A stretch of 64,000 nucleotides of DNA, from positions 2,778,647 through 2,842,646 of the forward strand of contig JABFRP010000002.1 in the NCBI GenBank assembly GCA_013141115.1. Direction: 5' to 3'. Below, in pieces: positions 44,971-54,113 of the stretch. The notes below the pieces were generated by a model that was not told the origin of the DNA, did not search any database, and was given only the letters and a program-made list of their open reading frames with translations. Position 1 is the first letter of the stretch. Every line of letters starts with the position of its first letter. The translations under genes and the position numbers were made by a program. This stretch comes from Ferruginibacter sp. Its GTDB lineage: Bacteria > Bacteroidota > Bacteroidia > Chitinophagales > Chitinophagaceae.

Positions 44971-46410
44971 ATGGTCAGGAAATATTTGATGTTAAGTATA
45001 GCTGTGATGATTATTTTATCTTCTACAGCTCAAAAAATATACAACGTAAAAAAATTTGGTGCCAAAGGCGATGGCAAAACTGACGACGCCATGGCTATAC
45101 AAAAGGCCATTGATGCCTGCACCAAAACAGGCGGACAGGTGTTATTTCCCGCATTACATACTTTTATGTGCAGCCCGATTACATTGAAGTCAAATATCGA
45201 TTTTCATTTAGAAGCAGGAGCCATATTACTGGCCAATCCTGATGAAAAAGTATATACTAAAAATGCATTCCGAACCAATCCCGGCGAAGGCACGATATGG
45301 ATTGGTGCAGAAAAAATTAATAATCTAACCATCAGCGGCAGCGGAGAAATTAATGGCAACGGCATTTCTTTTATGGGAGCAGAGCTGGAAGACTCCTATG
45401 TATTGAAACCATTTAACATTCTTGATCCAAGGCCGCATGTGCTCACCATCATAGGCGGAAATAATATTCGCATTAAAGATATTCATATTGGCAACTCGGC
45501 TTACTGGACAGTGCATTTAGTCGGGTGCAATGATGTGGTAATAAGCGGCATTACTTTATTAAATAGTTTAAAAGTACGCAATAGCGATGGGATAGATTTA
45601 GACCACAGCAAAAATGTACGCATCAGCGATTGCTATATCGAAAGCGGTGATGATTGCATCTGTTTAAAAAACCGCAGGGAGTTTGAAGAGTTTGGCCCTT
45701 GTGAAAATATTACCGTTATCAATTGCACCATGACGAGCAGAAGCTGCGCCATAAAAATTGGCAGCGAAAATATGGACACCATCAGACAGGTTGTATTTAA
45801 TAATTGCATCATTAAAAAAAGTAACCGTGGTGTAGGTATTCAAAACAGGGATGAAGGTGTGGTGAGTGATGTGATCTTCTCCAATATGATCATCGAAGGA
45901 CATTTATTCAGCGATGTATGGTGGGGAAAAGCAGAACCAATTTATATTACTGCCTACCGCCGTGCCAATGGTAATAACAAAGACGCCAACTGGCGTTTTC
46001 CTAAAGCTGTTACTGAGGGAAGAGTGGGGGAAGTAAAAAATATTTACTTCAGCAATATTAAATGTATCAGCGAAAATGGCGTGTATGTAAGTGCAGAATC
46101 AAACGATAAAATTTCCAATATTGTTTTTGATAATGTTGATGTACTCATTGATAAAACAACCGCTATTGCCGGTGGCGTGTATGATCGCAGGCCATGTAAA
46201 GTAGAGGGTTTTGTAAAAGGCAGCACTTCCGGTTTTTATTTTGATGCTGCTAAAAGTATTACTGTAAGAAATTGCAGTGTGCAATGGGGCAGCAATAAAC
46301 CCAATTACTTTGCAAGCGTAATAGAAAGTAAAAATGTGGATTCGTTACAATTGTTTAATGTAGCAGGGCAGGCGGCTTTTCCCGAAAAACTTGAGGCCAT
46401 AAAAAAATAG
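44971..46410 (+). CDS. GH28-family polygalacturonase-like enzyme
   Basis: 479 aa with signal peptide (LSSTAQ). Right-handed beta-helix: KKFGAKGDGKTDDAMAIQKA at the N-terminus, NSDGIDLD and SGDDCICLK carrying the catalytic Asp residues, then SRSCAIKIGSE and RGVGIQNR. The usual GHG after the catalytic Asp residues is replaced by SCA, so specificity may differ from classical polygalacturonases. Likely pectin-derived substrate in the periplasm. Confidence 0.87.
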   Translation: MVRKYLMLSIAVMIILSSTAQKIYNVKKFGAKGDGKTDDAMAIQKAIDACTKTGGQVLFPALHTFMCSPITLKSNIDFHLEAGAILLANPDEKVYTKNAFRTNPGEGTIWIGAEKINNLTISGSGEINGNGISFMGAELEDSYVLKPFNILDPRPHVLTIIGGNNIRIKDIHIGNSAYWTVHLVGCNDVVISGITLLNSLKVRNSDGIDLDHSKNVRISDCYIESGDDCICLKNRREFEEFGPCENITVINCTMTSRSCAIKIGSENMDTIRQVVFNNCIIKKSNRGVGIQNRDEGVVSDVIFSNMIIEGHLFSDVWWGKAEPIYITAYRRANGNNKDANWRFPKAVTEGRVGEVKNIYFSNIKCISENGVYVSAESNDKISNIVFDNVDVLIDKTTAIAGGVYDRRPCKVEGFVKGSTSGFYFDAAKSITVRNCSVQWGSNKPNYFASVIESKNVDSLQLFNVAGQAAFPEKLEAIKK

Positions 46411-46473
46411 GGGTAAAAATGTTTGGTACCCTTCATCCTTAATCACCCTGAACTTTTTTTGTCTTATACTTTT

Positions 46474-46531
46474 AGTTACGCAAAGATGCAAAGTAGGTAA
46501 GCCGCAAAATCCTCTGCGCCACTGCGTGCAA
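46474..46531. repeat. Degenerate CGCAAAGATGCAAAG / CTCTGCG..CTGCGTGCAAC intergenic element
   Basis: Between two convergent genes, with A-rich CGCAAAG words at the left and CTGCGCC/CTGCGTGC words at the right. Similar intergenic sequences occur repeatedly in Bacteroidetes (recollection, not checked). Confidence 0.35.
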
Positions 46532-46535
46532 CATT

Positions 46536-47537
46536 TTATATAACCTGAAACCCTAAAGCATAAGGGTCATCATCTGTATCAATAGAAATGATATTGTGTC
46601 CGTAAATTTTTGCCCACCCTTCAATGCTTGGCCTGATGGCCGGCTTGCCATCTACAAAAGTTTCTTCTTCTATTCTGCCAATAAATTTGCTGCCAATAAT
46701 ACTTTCATGAATAAATGCATCACCGGCTTTTAATTTTCCTTTAGCATACCATTGTGCCATACGTGCCGAAGTGCCGGTGCCGCAAGGGCTGCGGTCGATA
46801 GCTTTGTCGCCATAAAAAACAGCATTGCGTGCAGTAGAGGTTTTGTCCAATACAGCACCCGTCCATAAAATATGACTGCAGCCTTTTATTGTTTCATTTT
46901 CCGGATGCACAAATTCATATTTGGCATTGATATTTTTTCTCAACTCCCTTGCCCAGCTAATTAATTTATCAGCACTGTAATGTTCAATGCCTTTAAAGTT
47001 TTTCTGTACATCAACGATGGCATAAAAATTTCCACCATAACTCACATCAATAATTAATTCGCCTAATTCGGGGCAATCAACCGTTAGTTCTGTAGCAGCT
47101 AAATAAGAAGGCACATTGGTGAGTTTTACCGATTTTACTTTATTATTCTCTTCTGTGTAAACAATATGTACCAACCCTGCAGGCGCTTCCATTTTTACAA
47201 TGCCTTTTATTTGGGGTTGTATCAATCCCTGCTCTATAGCAATGGTAATGGTGCCAATAGTACCATGGCCGCACATGGGTAAACAGCCGCTGGTTTCAAT
47301 AAATAAAACAGCCACATCATTTTGCGGATCATGTGGTGCATACAAAATGCTTCCGCTCATCATATCGTGCCCACGGGGTTCGTACATCAATCCTTTTCTT
47401 ATCCAGTCGTACTCCTTTAAAAAGTGCTGGCGTTTTTCACTCATACTATTACCCTGCAATACAGGGCCGCCTTCTTTTACCAAACGAACAGGGTTGCCGC
47501 AGGTATGTGCATCAATGCAGGTAAATGTTTGTTTCAT
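46536..47537 (-). CDS. 4-Hydroxyproline 2-epimerase (proline racemase family)
   Basis: 333 aa. The two catalytic cysteines of a proline-racemase-fold epimerase are present: Cys89 in LPMCGHGTIG and Cys252 in DRSPCGTGTS. In this family Cys/Cys members are proline racemases or hydroxyproline epimerases, while Cys/Thr members are dehydratases. It interconverts trans-4-hydroxy-L-proline and cis-4-hydroxy-D-proline. Cytoplasmic. It starts 22 bases after the GH130 gene on the same strand. Later pathway steps could be the DadA-like and DapA-like genes in this window. Confidence 0.88.
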   Translation of the reverse strand: MKQTFTCIDAHTCGNPVRLVKEGGPVLQGNSMSEKRQHFLKEYDWIRKGLMYEPRGHDMMSGSILYAPHDPQNDVAVLFIETSGCLPMCGHGTIGTITIAIEQGLIQPQIKGIVKMEAPAGLVHIVYTEENNKVKSVKLTNVPSYLAATELTVDCPELGELIIDVSYGGNFYAIVDVQKNFKGIEHYSADKLISWARELRKNINAKYEFVHPENETIKGCSHILWTGAVLDKTSTARNAVFYGDKAIDRSPCGTGTSARMAQWYAKGKLKAGDAFIHESIIGSKFIGRIEEETFVDGKPAIRPSIEGWAKIYGHNIISIDTDDDPYALGFQVI

Positions 47538-47559
47538 TTTTATTTAACTGAAAATTATT

Positions 47560-48651
47560 TTATTTTTTTACCGCCACACCCACCATACTATCTGCCGTGC
47601 CGTAATATAAAAAATATTGGTTTTTAAAATACACTAATCCTTCAATAAATGTGGTGCCCGATGTGTACTGGCCTTTTATTTCATGCGGCATATCGGGTTT
47701 AATAAAATAGCTACTGCACCTGGCTAATAATTTTTCGGGATGTTTAGCATGAAATAAAGCCTGGCCTCCACAATAAATGCCTTTAGGCAAAGCGGGGTCA
47801 GCATCTTCTGTTTCGGCATTTTTACCATTGTATAATAACACAATGCCTTTGCTGGTTAAAATTGCCGGAGGGCCGGGTTCTACCACATGGCTATCAAACA
47901 TTTTTTTTCTTGCTGTAAGCACAGGTACTAAACTATTTTCGGCATCGGTTAACGGGGTCCAGTTAATTAAATCTGTTGACGATGCCAGGTACACCGGTCC
48001 TTCTCCCCAATACATCCAATACTTACCATTAACTTTAGCCGCAATAAATTTTCCATTTTTTTGTTGGGTAACAATTGAACCCGATTTACTCCAGATGTTT
48101 ACAAACTTGCCATCATAAGCTTTTAAAAATGCAGGGCCTTGTTTTTTCCAGTGTATTAAATCGGCAGAAGTGGCTACACTCAATCTTGCCACATCACGGT
48201 TCCAGCTGGTGTACAGCAATACATAATTACCTTTTGCGGTTTCTATAATCCTCGGATCTTCGCAACCGCCGGGGTAATCGTATTGCATAAATGCGCCACT
48301 ATCGGGATACAAAACCGGCTCCGGATTTTTTTTAAAGTGAATACCATCATCACTCACTGCAAGCCCTATTCTTGATGTACGCATACCAATGCCCACACCG
48401 GGTATATCTTCTGCCCTGAATAATATGTACACTTTATTGTTGCGTACAATTGCCGCAGGGTTAAACACATCTGCTTTTTGCCATTGCACTACTTGTTTTT
48501 TTACAGGGCAGTTAAAAAGATAAGTAGAATCTGCCTGCATTAAGGGATTAGTGGCAGGTTTTATAAATGGCCCCAGTTGCCAATCATTAATATTGGTTTG
48601 GCCAATAGCCGGGCAATTAAAGAGAAGAACCAGTATTAGAAAATTTTTCAT
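47560..48651 (-). CDS. GH130-family mannoside hydrolase/phosphorylase
   Basis: 363 aa with signal peptide (CPAIGQ). Five-bladed propeller. GH130 motifs: FNPAAIVRNNKVYILFRAED with RIGLAVSDDGIHF, GGCEDPRI, VEPGPPAI and the late GGQALF. The signal peptide suggests a periplasmic enzyme, so a hydrolytic beta-mannosidase rather than a cytoplasmic phosphorylase is more likely. Works with the GH92 alpha-mannosidase on mannose-containing glycans (inference). First gene of an operon with the epimerase. Confidence 0.85.
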   Translation of the reverse strand: MKNFLILVLLFNCPAIGQTNINDWQLGPFIKPATNPLMQADSTYLFNCPVKKQVVQWQKADVFNPAAIVRNNKVYILFRAEDIPGVGIGMRTSRIGLAVSDDGIHFKKNPEPVLYPDSGAFMQYDYPGGCEDPRIIETAKGNYVLLYTSWNRDVARLSVATSADLIHWKKQGPAFLKAYDGKFVNIWSKSGSIVTQQKNGKFIAAKVNGKYWMYWGEGPVYLASSTDLINWTPLTDAENSLVPVLTARKKMFDSHVVEPGPPAILTSKGIVLLYNGKNAETEDADPALPKGIYCGGQALFHAKHPEKLLARCSSYFIKPDMPHEIKGQYTSGTTFIEGLVYFKNQYFLYYGTADSMVGVAVKK

Positions 48652-48749
48652 AAATTGTATTTTTTAAAACGATAACCTCAAAGCTTGCTGATCTCCTTTT
48701 TTATTAAAGCAATTTGCTTTGTATAGTTACGAAAAAGATTGATTAAACC

Positions 48750-50024
48750 ATGGAACAATACGGAAAGATTTTATTAATTGCCATGCCTGCATTTTTGCTG
48801 CTGGTATTATTGGAAAAATGGTACGGCTGGCGTAAAGGAAAAGATACGGTCCGCAATATGGACATGATCTCCAGTTTAAGCTCTGGCGTAACCAATGTTA
48901 CTAAAGATGTGCTTGGCCTTAGTGTCGCTATTATCAGTTATCAATGGCTTTTAAAACACTTAGCCATCACCCATATCCAACTTACCTGGCTTACGTATGT
49001 TATTGCGTTTATTGTGTTGGATTTTGCAGGCTATGTGGTGCATTTAATTGATCATAAAATAAATTTTTTCTGGAACAGTCATATCATACACCACAGTAGC
49101 GAAGAATTTAACCTGGCTTGCGCATTGCGCCAGAGTGTTTCTGTTTTTGTAAGATTGTTTGTCATTCTTTTATTGCCTGCGGCAGTGTTGGGTGTACCTG
49201 CCGAAGTAATAGCAATAGTTGCGCCACTGCATTTGTTTGCCCAATTCTGGTATCATACGCAGCATATTGGCAGAATGGGTTTTTTAGAAAAGATCATTGT
49301 TACACCTTCTCATCATCGGGTACATCATGCTATTAATAAAGAGTATATAGATAAAAACCTGGGACAGATTTTTATTTTTTGGGATAAATTATTCGGCACT
49401 TTTCAGCAGGAGTTAAAAGATGTTCCCCCGGTGTACGGCATTACAAGGCCGGTACATACCTGGAACCCGATTAAAATTAATTTTCTGCATTTATGGCAAT
49501 TGATAAAAGATGCCTGGCATGCAAAAAGTATTAAAGATAAATTGCGTATTTGGTTTATGCCCACCGGTTGGAGGCCGGCTGATGTGGAACAAAAATATCC
49601 ATTGTATAAAATAGGGGATGTGTATCATTTTGAGAAATATGCAACAGCAGAAAATAAACCTTTATTAATATGGTCGTGGATACAATTAATAGTGCTGCTG
49701 TTATTGGTGAGCTATCTTTTTGGAAATATTGCATTGATTGAAAAGCCCGCCATTTTTGTGTACGGTGCTTTTATTTTTTTATTTGTATATGCTTTTACCG
49801 AATTAATGGATGGTAATAGATATGCATTGGTTTGGGAAGTTGCAAAAAATATAATAGGAGTGGCGCTTATTTTTCTTTTAGGAGATTGGTTTGGCGCAGG
49901 CAAAATATCATCTACAATAAGTTATGTATTACTTGAATATTTTGCCATATCCAGCTTTGTTACAATCTGGCTGGTAGCGCAGCAAAAAAATAAAAATGGA
50001 AAGCCCCGGCTAACCGCAGTGTAA
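48750..50024 (+). CDS. Fatty-acid hydroxylase/sterol desaturase-family membrane protein
   Basis: 424 aa with N-terminal and C-terminal membrane helices. The three di-iron histidine clusters of the family are seen: HLIDH, HIIHH (followed by SSEEFN) and HHRVHH. Members hydroxylate or desaturate membrane lipids, and some cleave alkylglycerol ethers. The extra C-terminal membrane domain (about residues 310-410) is like that of alkylglycerol-monooxygenase-type members. The substrate is unknown. It has no obvious link to the sugar genes around it. Confidence 0.88.
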   Translation: MEQYGKILLIAMPAFLLLVLLEKWYGWRKGKDTVRNMDMISSLSSGVTNVTKDVLGLSVAIISYQWLLKHLAITHIQLTWLTYVIAFIVLDFAGYVVHLIDHKINFFWNSHIIHHSSEEFNLACALRQSVSVFVRLFVILLLPAAVLGVPAEVIAIVAPLHLFAQFWYHTQHIGRMGFLEKIIVTPSHHRVHHAINKEYIDKNLGQIFIFWDKLFGTFQQELKDVPPVYGITRPVHTWNPIKINFLHLWQLIKDAWHAKSIKDKLRIWFMPTGWRPADVEQKYPLYKIGDVYHFEKYATAENKPLLIWSWIQLIVLLLLVSYLFGNIALIEKPAIFVYGAFIFLFVYAFTELMDGNRYALVWEVAKNIIGVALIFLLGDWFGAGKISSTISYVLLEYFAISSFVTIWLVAQQKNKNGKPRLTAV

Positions 50025-50045
50025 ATAAAAATAAAGGGAATCTTT

Positions 50046-50948
50046 TTATACAGGTAAAACTGGCCTTGTTGCAATACCATCATTAATGATTTTGAGGATG
50101 CGTTCTCTTTCTTCTCCCACTAAAGTTAATCTTGGTGCCCTTACACTTTCCGATCCTATGCCCGCCTGGGTTTCTGCCAGCTTAATATATTGTACCAGTT
50201 TGGCATGAATATCTAATTCCAGTAATGGCATAAACCAACGGTATATTTTTGCGGCTTCGGCAATTTTACCTGCTTTAACTAAATTAAAAATGGTAACTGT
50301 TTCCGCAGGAAAAGCACAAACCAAACCTGCTACCCAGCCATCAGCACCCAGGCAAAGTTCTTCCATGGCCAAAGTATCTACACCACATAAAATTTTAAAG
50401 CGATCGCCAAAGCGGTTAATCATTCGTGTAACATTGGTTACATCTCTGGTGCTTTCTTTTACGGCCTGAATATTTTTGCATGCTGCTAAATCGGCAAACA
50501 TATCTAGTGTTACATCTGTTTTATAATCTACCGGATTGTTGTAGATCATTATTGGTAAGTCGGTAGAGTTGGCAATGGTTTTAAAATAAGTAACTGTTTC
50601 CCGGTGATCGGTTTTGTAACGCATCGGGGGCAATGCCATTAAACCTTTGGCGCCCCATGCTTTTGCATAAGCTGCCTGTTGCAAAGCTTCTTTGGTAGCA
50701 CCTTCTGCAATATTTAATATCACGGGTACTTTTCCGGCGCATTTTTCCACAGCAAATTTTATCAGCGTTTCTTTTTCACTGGTAGATAATACACTGGCTT
50801 CGCCTAAAGTGCCGCCTAAAATAATGCCGTTTACACCGGCTGCTAATTGTACGTTTAAATTTTTCTCAAACAGCGGAAGATCTAATGTATCGTTGGGGGT
50901 GAATTTTGTAGTAAGTGCAGGAATTACTCCGGTCCATTGAACGCTCAT
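50046..50948 (-). CDS. DapA-family lyase (candidate hydroxyproline-pathway deaminase or keto-sugar aldolase)
   Basis: 300 aa from ATG 50948 (MSVQWTGVIPALTTKF). The extension to 50984 runs towards the operator. Schiff-base Lys164 in IQAVKESTRDV, Tyr136 in IYNNPVDY and substrate-binding GGTLGEASVL show a DHDPS/NAL-superfamily enzyme. A cytoplasmic DHDPS proper would normally sit with lysine genes. Here it is near a 4-hydroxyproline epimerase, so a pyrroline-4-hydroxy-2-carboxylate deaminase is plausible. An aldolase for uronate-derived 2-keto acids is the alternative. The promoter carries the LacI-type operator. Confidence 0.82.
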   Translation of the reverse strand: MSVQWTGVIPALTTKFTPNDTLDLPLFEKNLNVQLAAGVNGIILGGTLGEASVLSTSEKETLIKFAVEKCAGKVPVILNIAEGATKEALQQAAYAKAWGAKGLMALPPMRYKTDHRETVTYFKTIANSTDLPIMIYNNPVDYKTDVTLDMFADLAACKNIQAVKESTRDVTNVTRMINRFGDRFKILCGVDTLAMEELCLGADGWVAGLVCAFPAETVTIFNLVKAGKIAEAAKIYRWFMPLLELDIHAKLVQYIKLAETQAGIGSESVRAPRLTLVGEERERILKIINDGIATRPVLPV

Positions 50949-50980
50949 GGTGTTATTTTTTTCTAAGGTATAAAAAAAAT

Positions 50981-51009
50981 GCACATCAACCGTTTTCGCA
51001 AACGATTTC
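50981..51009. promoter_or_regulatory. LacI-type operator between DapA-like and GH13 genes
   Basis: Contains core CAACCGTTTTCGC (50987-50999) followed by a second half-box CGCAAACGATTTC (50997-51009). A 24-base stretch from 50980 is identical to the one at 53870-53893, in front of the LacI gene at 52848. It can serve both divergent promoters. Confidence 0.75.
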
Positions 51010-51097
51010 TGAAACTTAGTTTTATGGTATCATTTTTTTATCGGAACGCAAGCTTTAAATTACAACATTATCTCCACGTTATTAACGATATACTAAT

Positions 51098-52840
51098 ATG
51101 AAAAGAACAATTTTATCAGTAATATATTTTTTGGTTATTGTTGCTGTAATCACTTCCTGTAATTCTTCCAATACAAAAAATACTGACAATTCCACTGTGG
51201 TAAATGATCGTAAATGGTGGAAAGAAGCGGTAGTATATCAAATTTATCCAAGAAGTTTTAAAGATAGTGATGGTGATGGGGTGGGAGATCTGAAAGGCAT
51301 TATTGCTAAACTGGATTATTTAAAAAGCCTGGGTATTGATGCAATATGGCTCAATCCCATTTATTCTTCTCCCAATGATGATAATGGATACGATATAAGC
51401 GACTACCGAAATATTATGAAAGAGTTTGGTACCATGGAAGATTTTAATGCTTTACTAAAAGGAATGCACGAACGTGGTATTAAATTGGTGATGGACCTGG
51501 TGGTAAATCACAGCAGCGACGAACATGAATGGTTTAAACAAAGCCGCAGCAGCAGAACAAACCCTTACCGTAATTATTATCATTGGTGGAATGCAGAAAA
51601 AGGAACTCCATCTCCACGATATAGTTTATTTGATATTAATCATGATGCTTGGAAATATGATTCACTCACCAATGCTTATTACCTGCATTATTTTTCCCGC
51701 AAGCAACCCGACTTAAATTGGGAAAATCCAAAGCTGCGTACCGAAGTATATGATATTATGAAATTTTGGTTAGATAAAGGTATCGATGGATTCAGGATGG
51801 ATGCGTTTCAGTTTGTAGCAAAGGATACCACATTCCCAATTTTTCCATTGGGGTACGAAAAAGATTTTATTAAATACTACGGTATGGTAAATCCAATACA
51901 TGATTATTTAAAAGAAATGCACAAAGAAGTTTTTAGCAAGTATGATGTAATGAGTGTGGCAGAAGGTGCCGGTAATTCTTTTGAAGATGCCCATAATTTA
52001 GTGGATGCCGACAGGAATGAACTGAATATGGCTTACGCATTTGATGCCGTGGATATTGCAAAGCCCGAAGGATACAGTGTGGTAAAGTTAAAAGAGATAT
52101 TTACTAAGTGGGATAGTGCATTTGCGCAAAAAGGCTGGCTATCTGTTTATTTAGCTAATCATGATCAGGCAAGAATGGTAAGCCGGTTTGGAAACGATGC
52201 CCCTGAGTTTAGAGAGCTGTCATCAAAAATGCTGAGTACTTTTTTGATGACCATGCGTGGCACACCTTATTATTATAATGGCGATGAACTGGGGATGACC
52301 AATATACGGTTTGAAAATATTGAAGATTATAAGGATATGCCCACGCTTAACGAATACCAGCACCAAAAAAATATCGGTGGCGATATTAAACACTTTATGG
52401 AAACCATAAAATTCGGTTGCAGAGATAATGGTCGTACTCCATTTCAATGGGACAGTTCTTTTAATGCCGGTTTTACAACAGGTACGCCATGGATAAAAGT
52501 TAACCCCAATTATAATACAATAAATGCTGCTGCGCAGGAAAAGGATAATAACAGTTGTTTGAATTACTTTAGACAATTAACCAGGCTGCGTAAAGAAAAC
52601 CTGGCCTTAGTGTATGGAAAGTATACTATCCTGGATAAAAGCAATACTGATGTGTATGCTTATACAAGGGAAATGGATGGCAAAAAATTATTGGTTATTT
52701 TAAATTTTAAAAGTACCCTAAGTACGGTAACTACAGGCATTGATGTAAGTAAGGCAAAAGTTTTGCTCAGTAATTATTCTGTACCTGGCAACAATACAAA
52801 ACTGCGGCCATACGAAGCTGTTGTTTATGAATTGCAGTAA
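51098..52840 (+). CDS. GH13 alpha-glucosidase/oligo-1,6-glucosidase-like lipoprotein
   Basis: 580 aa lipoprotein (lipobox VITSC, Cys21). TIM-barrel GH13 with nucleophile Asp235 in GFRMDAFQF, acid/base Glu289 in SVAEG and transition-state Asp355 in ANHDQARM. DLVVNHSSDEHEWF and the C-terminal beta-domain are typical of subfamilies GH13_17/29/31. Hydrolyses alpha-glucosidic oligosaccharides in the periplasm or on the surface. Followed after 7 bases by the convergent LacI gene. Candidate for control by the upstream operator. Confidence 0.9.
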   Translation: MKRTILSVIYFLVIVAVITSCNSSNTKNTDNSTVVNDRKWWKEAVVYQIYPRSFKDSDGDGVGDLKGIIAKLDYLKSLGIDAIWLNPIYSSPNDDNGYDISDYRNIMKEFGTMEDFNALLKGMHERGIKLVMDLVVNHSSDEHEWFKQSRSSRTNPYRNYYHWWNAEKGTPSPRYSLFDINHDAWKYDSLTNAYYLHYFSRKQPDLNWENPKLRTEVYDIMKFWLDKGIDGFRMDAFQFVAKDTTFPIFPLGYEKDFIKYYGMVNPIHDYLKEMHKEVFSKYDVMSVAEGAGNSFEDAHNLVDADRNELNMAYAFDAVDIAKPEGYSVVKLKEIFTKWDSAFAQKGWLSVYLANHDQARMVSRFGNDAPEFRELSSKMLSTFLMTMRGTPYYYNGDELGMTNIRFENIEDYKDMPTLNEYQHQKNIGGDIKHFMETIKFGCRDNGRTPFQWDSSFNAGFTTGTPWIKVNPNYNTINAAAQEKDNNSCLNYFRQLTRLRKENLALVYGKYTILDKSNTDVYAYTREMDGKKLLVILNFKSTLSTVTTGIDVSKAKVLLSNYSVPGNNTKLRPYEAVVYELQ

Positions 52841-52847
52841 GCAAAAA

Positions 52848-53834
52848 CTACAGTGACCCTCCTTCTACCAATAAGGATTCTATGGTAAGTTCCTGTATAA
52901 ATGTACTGCCGCCAAGGCAGGCCATCATGCTGCTAAACGCCAGCTTTCCTAGTTTATGTCCGCTGGTTTCCACATAAGTAATTTCAGGATAGTAGAGTTT
53001 TGGTGCGCCGCCATTGCTGATGGTTATTACAGCAATATCTTGCGGCACTTTTAATCCCTTTTGCTGTACTACTTTCATTGCACCAATTAATATCTCATCG
53101 CTCATGCAAAAAATGGTATCTGGTTTTTCTTTTAAATGCCGTAACATTATTTCCTCTGCTTCTACAGAGCTGGATGCATGATCGGTGATCAGTTTTATTT
53201 TATTTACTTTCTCGTTGATGGTATTTTGAAAAGCTTCCAGCCTTTTTTTTGTAATTAAAAGATGAGGGTTGCCAAAAATGCCGAGTACTTTTTTCTTCTT
53301 TTTATTTACGATAGCATTTGCAGCCATTGTGGCTGAAAGAGAATCTGCTACGCATACTTTATTGCAATTATTTATTTCCGGTACTTTATCAAAAAAAATT
53401 ACGGGTATGTCCAGTTCTTTCAGTTTTAAAAAAGGCTCTATGTTAGTTGTATCTGGCGAAATGCATACAAACAAGCCGGTGATCCTGTTTTGACGGCACA
53501 ATTTTAAATTGGTAATTTCTATCAATGGATCATCACCAGATTGCAGTATCATTAATGAGTAACCATTTTTCCTGCTTTCTTCTTCCACCGAAGCAATGAA
53601 GGCATTGTAAAACCAGTTTGAAATGGAAGGAACAATAAGGCCAAATAATTTACTGTTGCTGGTGCGTAAGTTAATGGCATTGGCATTGGGTTCGTAATCC
53701 AGAGTTTCGGCTAACTCAACCACCCGTTGTTTGGTTTTATCAGAAATATCCGGATGGTTTTTTAATGCCCTGGAAATGGTGGAGATGCTAAGGCCAAGAA
53801 TCTCCGAAATTTTTTTCAAAGTGGTATTGTTCAT
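52848..53834 (-). CDS. LacI-family transcriptional regulator, facing the second SusC/SusD pair
   Basis: About 328 aa from ATG 53834 (MNNTTLKKISEILGLSISTIS). The extension to 53903 reads through the operator and is rejected. HTH recognition helix SISTISRAL, hinge NANAINLRTSNS, then a sugar-sensor domain (LFGLIVPSISNWF). Near-identical recognition helix to the LacI protein at 29462, which fits the shared operator core. The operator lies 37 bases upstream, suggesting autoregulation and control of the divergent SusC/SusD genes. The ligand is unknown. Confidence 0.92.
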   Translation of the reverse strand: MNNTTLKKISEILGLSISTISRALKNHPDISDKTKQRVVELAETLDYEPNANAINLRTSNSKLFGLIVPSISNWFYNAFIASVEEESRKNGYSLMILQSGDDPLIEITNLKLCRQNRITGLFVCISPDTTNIEPFLKLKELDIPVIFFDKVPEINNCNKVCVADSLSATMAANAIVNKKKKKVLGIFGNPHLLITKKRLEAFQNTINEKVNKIKLITDHASSSVEAEEIMLRHLKEKPDTIFCMSDEILIGAMKVVQQKGLKVPQDIAVITISNGGAPKLYYPEITYVETSGHKLGKLAFSSMMACLGGSTFIQELTIESLLVEGGSL

Positions 53835-53870
53835 ATAGGAGCTAGTGTTGGCGTAAGTTAAAAAAAATTT

Positions 53871-53911
53871 GCACATCAACCGTTTTCGCAAACAATTTCG
53901 CAAACGTTTGC
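53871..53911. promoter_or_regulatory. Double LacI-type operator upstream of the LacI gene and SusC
   Basis: Core CAACCGTTTTCGC at 53877-53889, followed by the perfect 12-base dyad GCAAACGTTTGC at 53900-53911, centred on CG. The left part is identical to the operator at 50980-51003. Confidence 0.78.
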
Positions 53912-54113
53912 AGCGAATTTAGTGTTTTTACTGTGTCTTTTATACATATTCAGCTGTATTTTTAATTTGGAAATATTTTTTTTAGAGAAACTATCCTGAA
54001 CTGTATGCTTTTTTTGAGATCAAAAATTAAGTACTGAAGTAGGCTTGGTTTGTTTAAAATTTAATTTCTGCTGAACACTTGTTATAATTATTCATACCAA
54101 AAACCAAACGATT

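Noticed and set aside
50949..50984. Upstream start of the DapA-like gene at 50984
   Set aside because: The family starts at MSVQWTGVIPALTT; the extra residues overlap the beginning of the operator region.
53835..53903. Upstream start of the LacI gene at 53903
   Set aside because: Would translate through the duplicated operator; the HTH domain begins right after the ATG at 53834.
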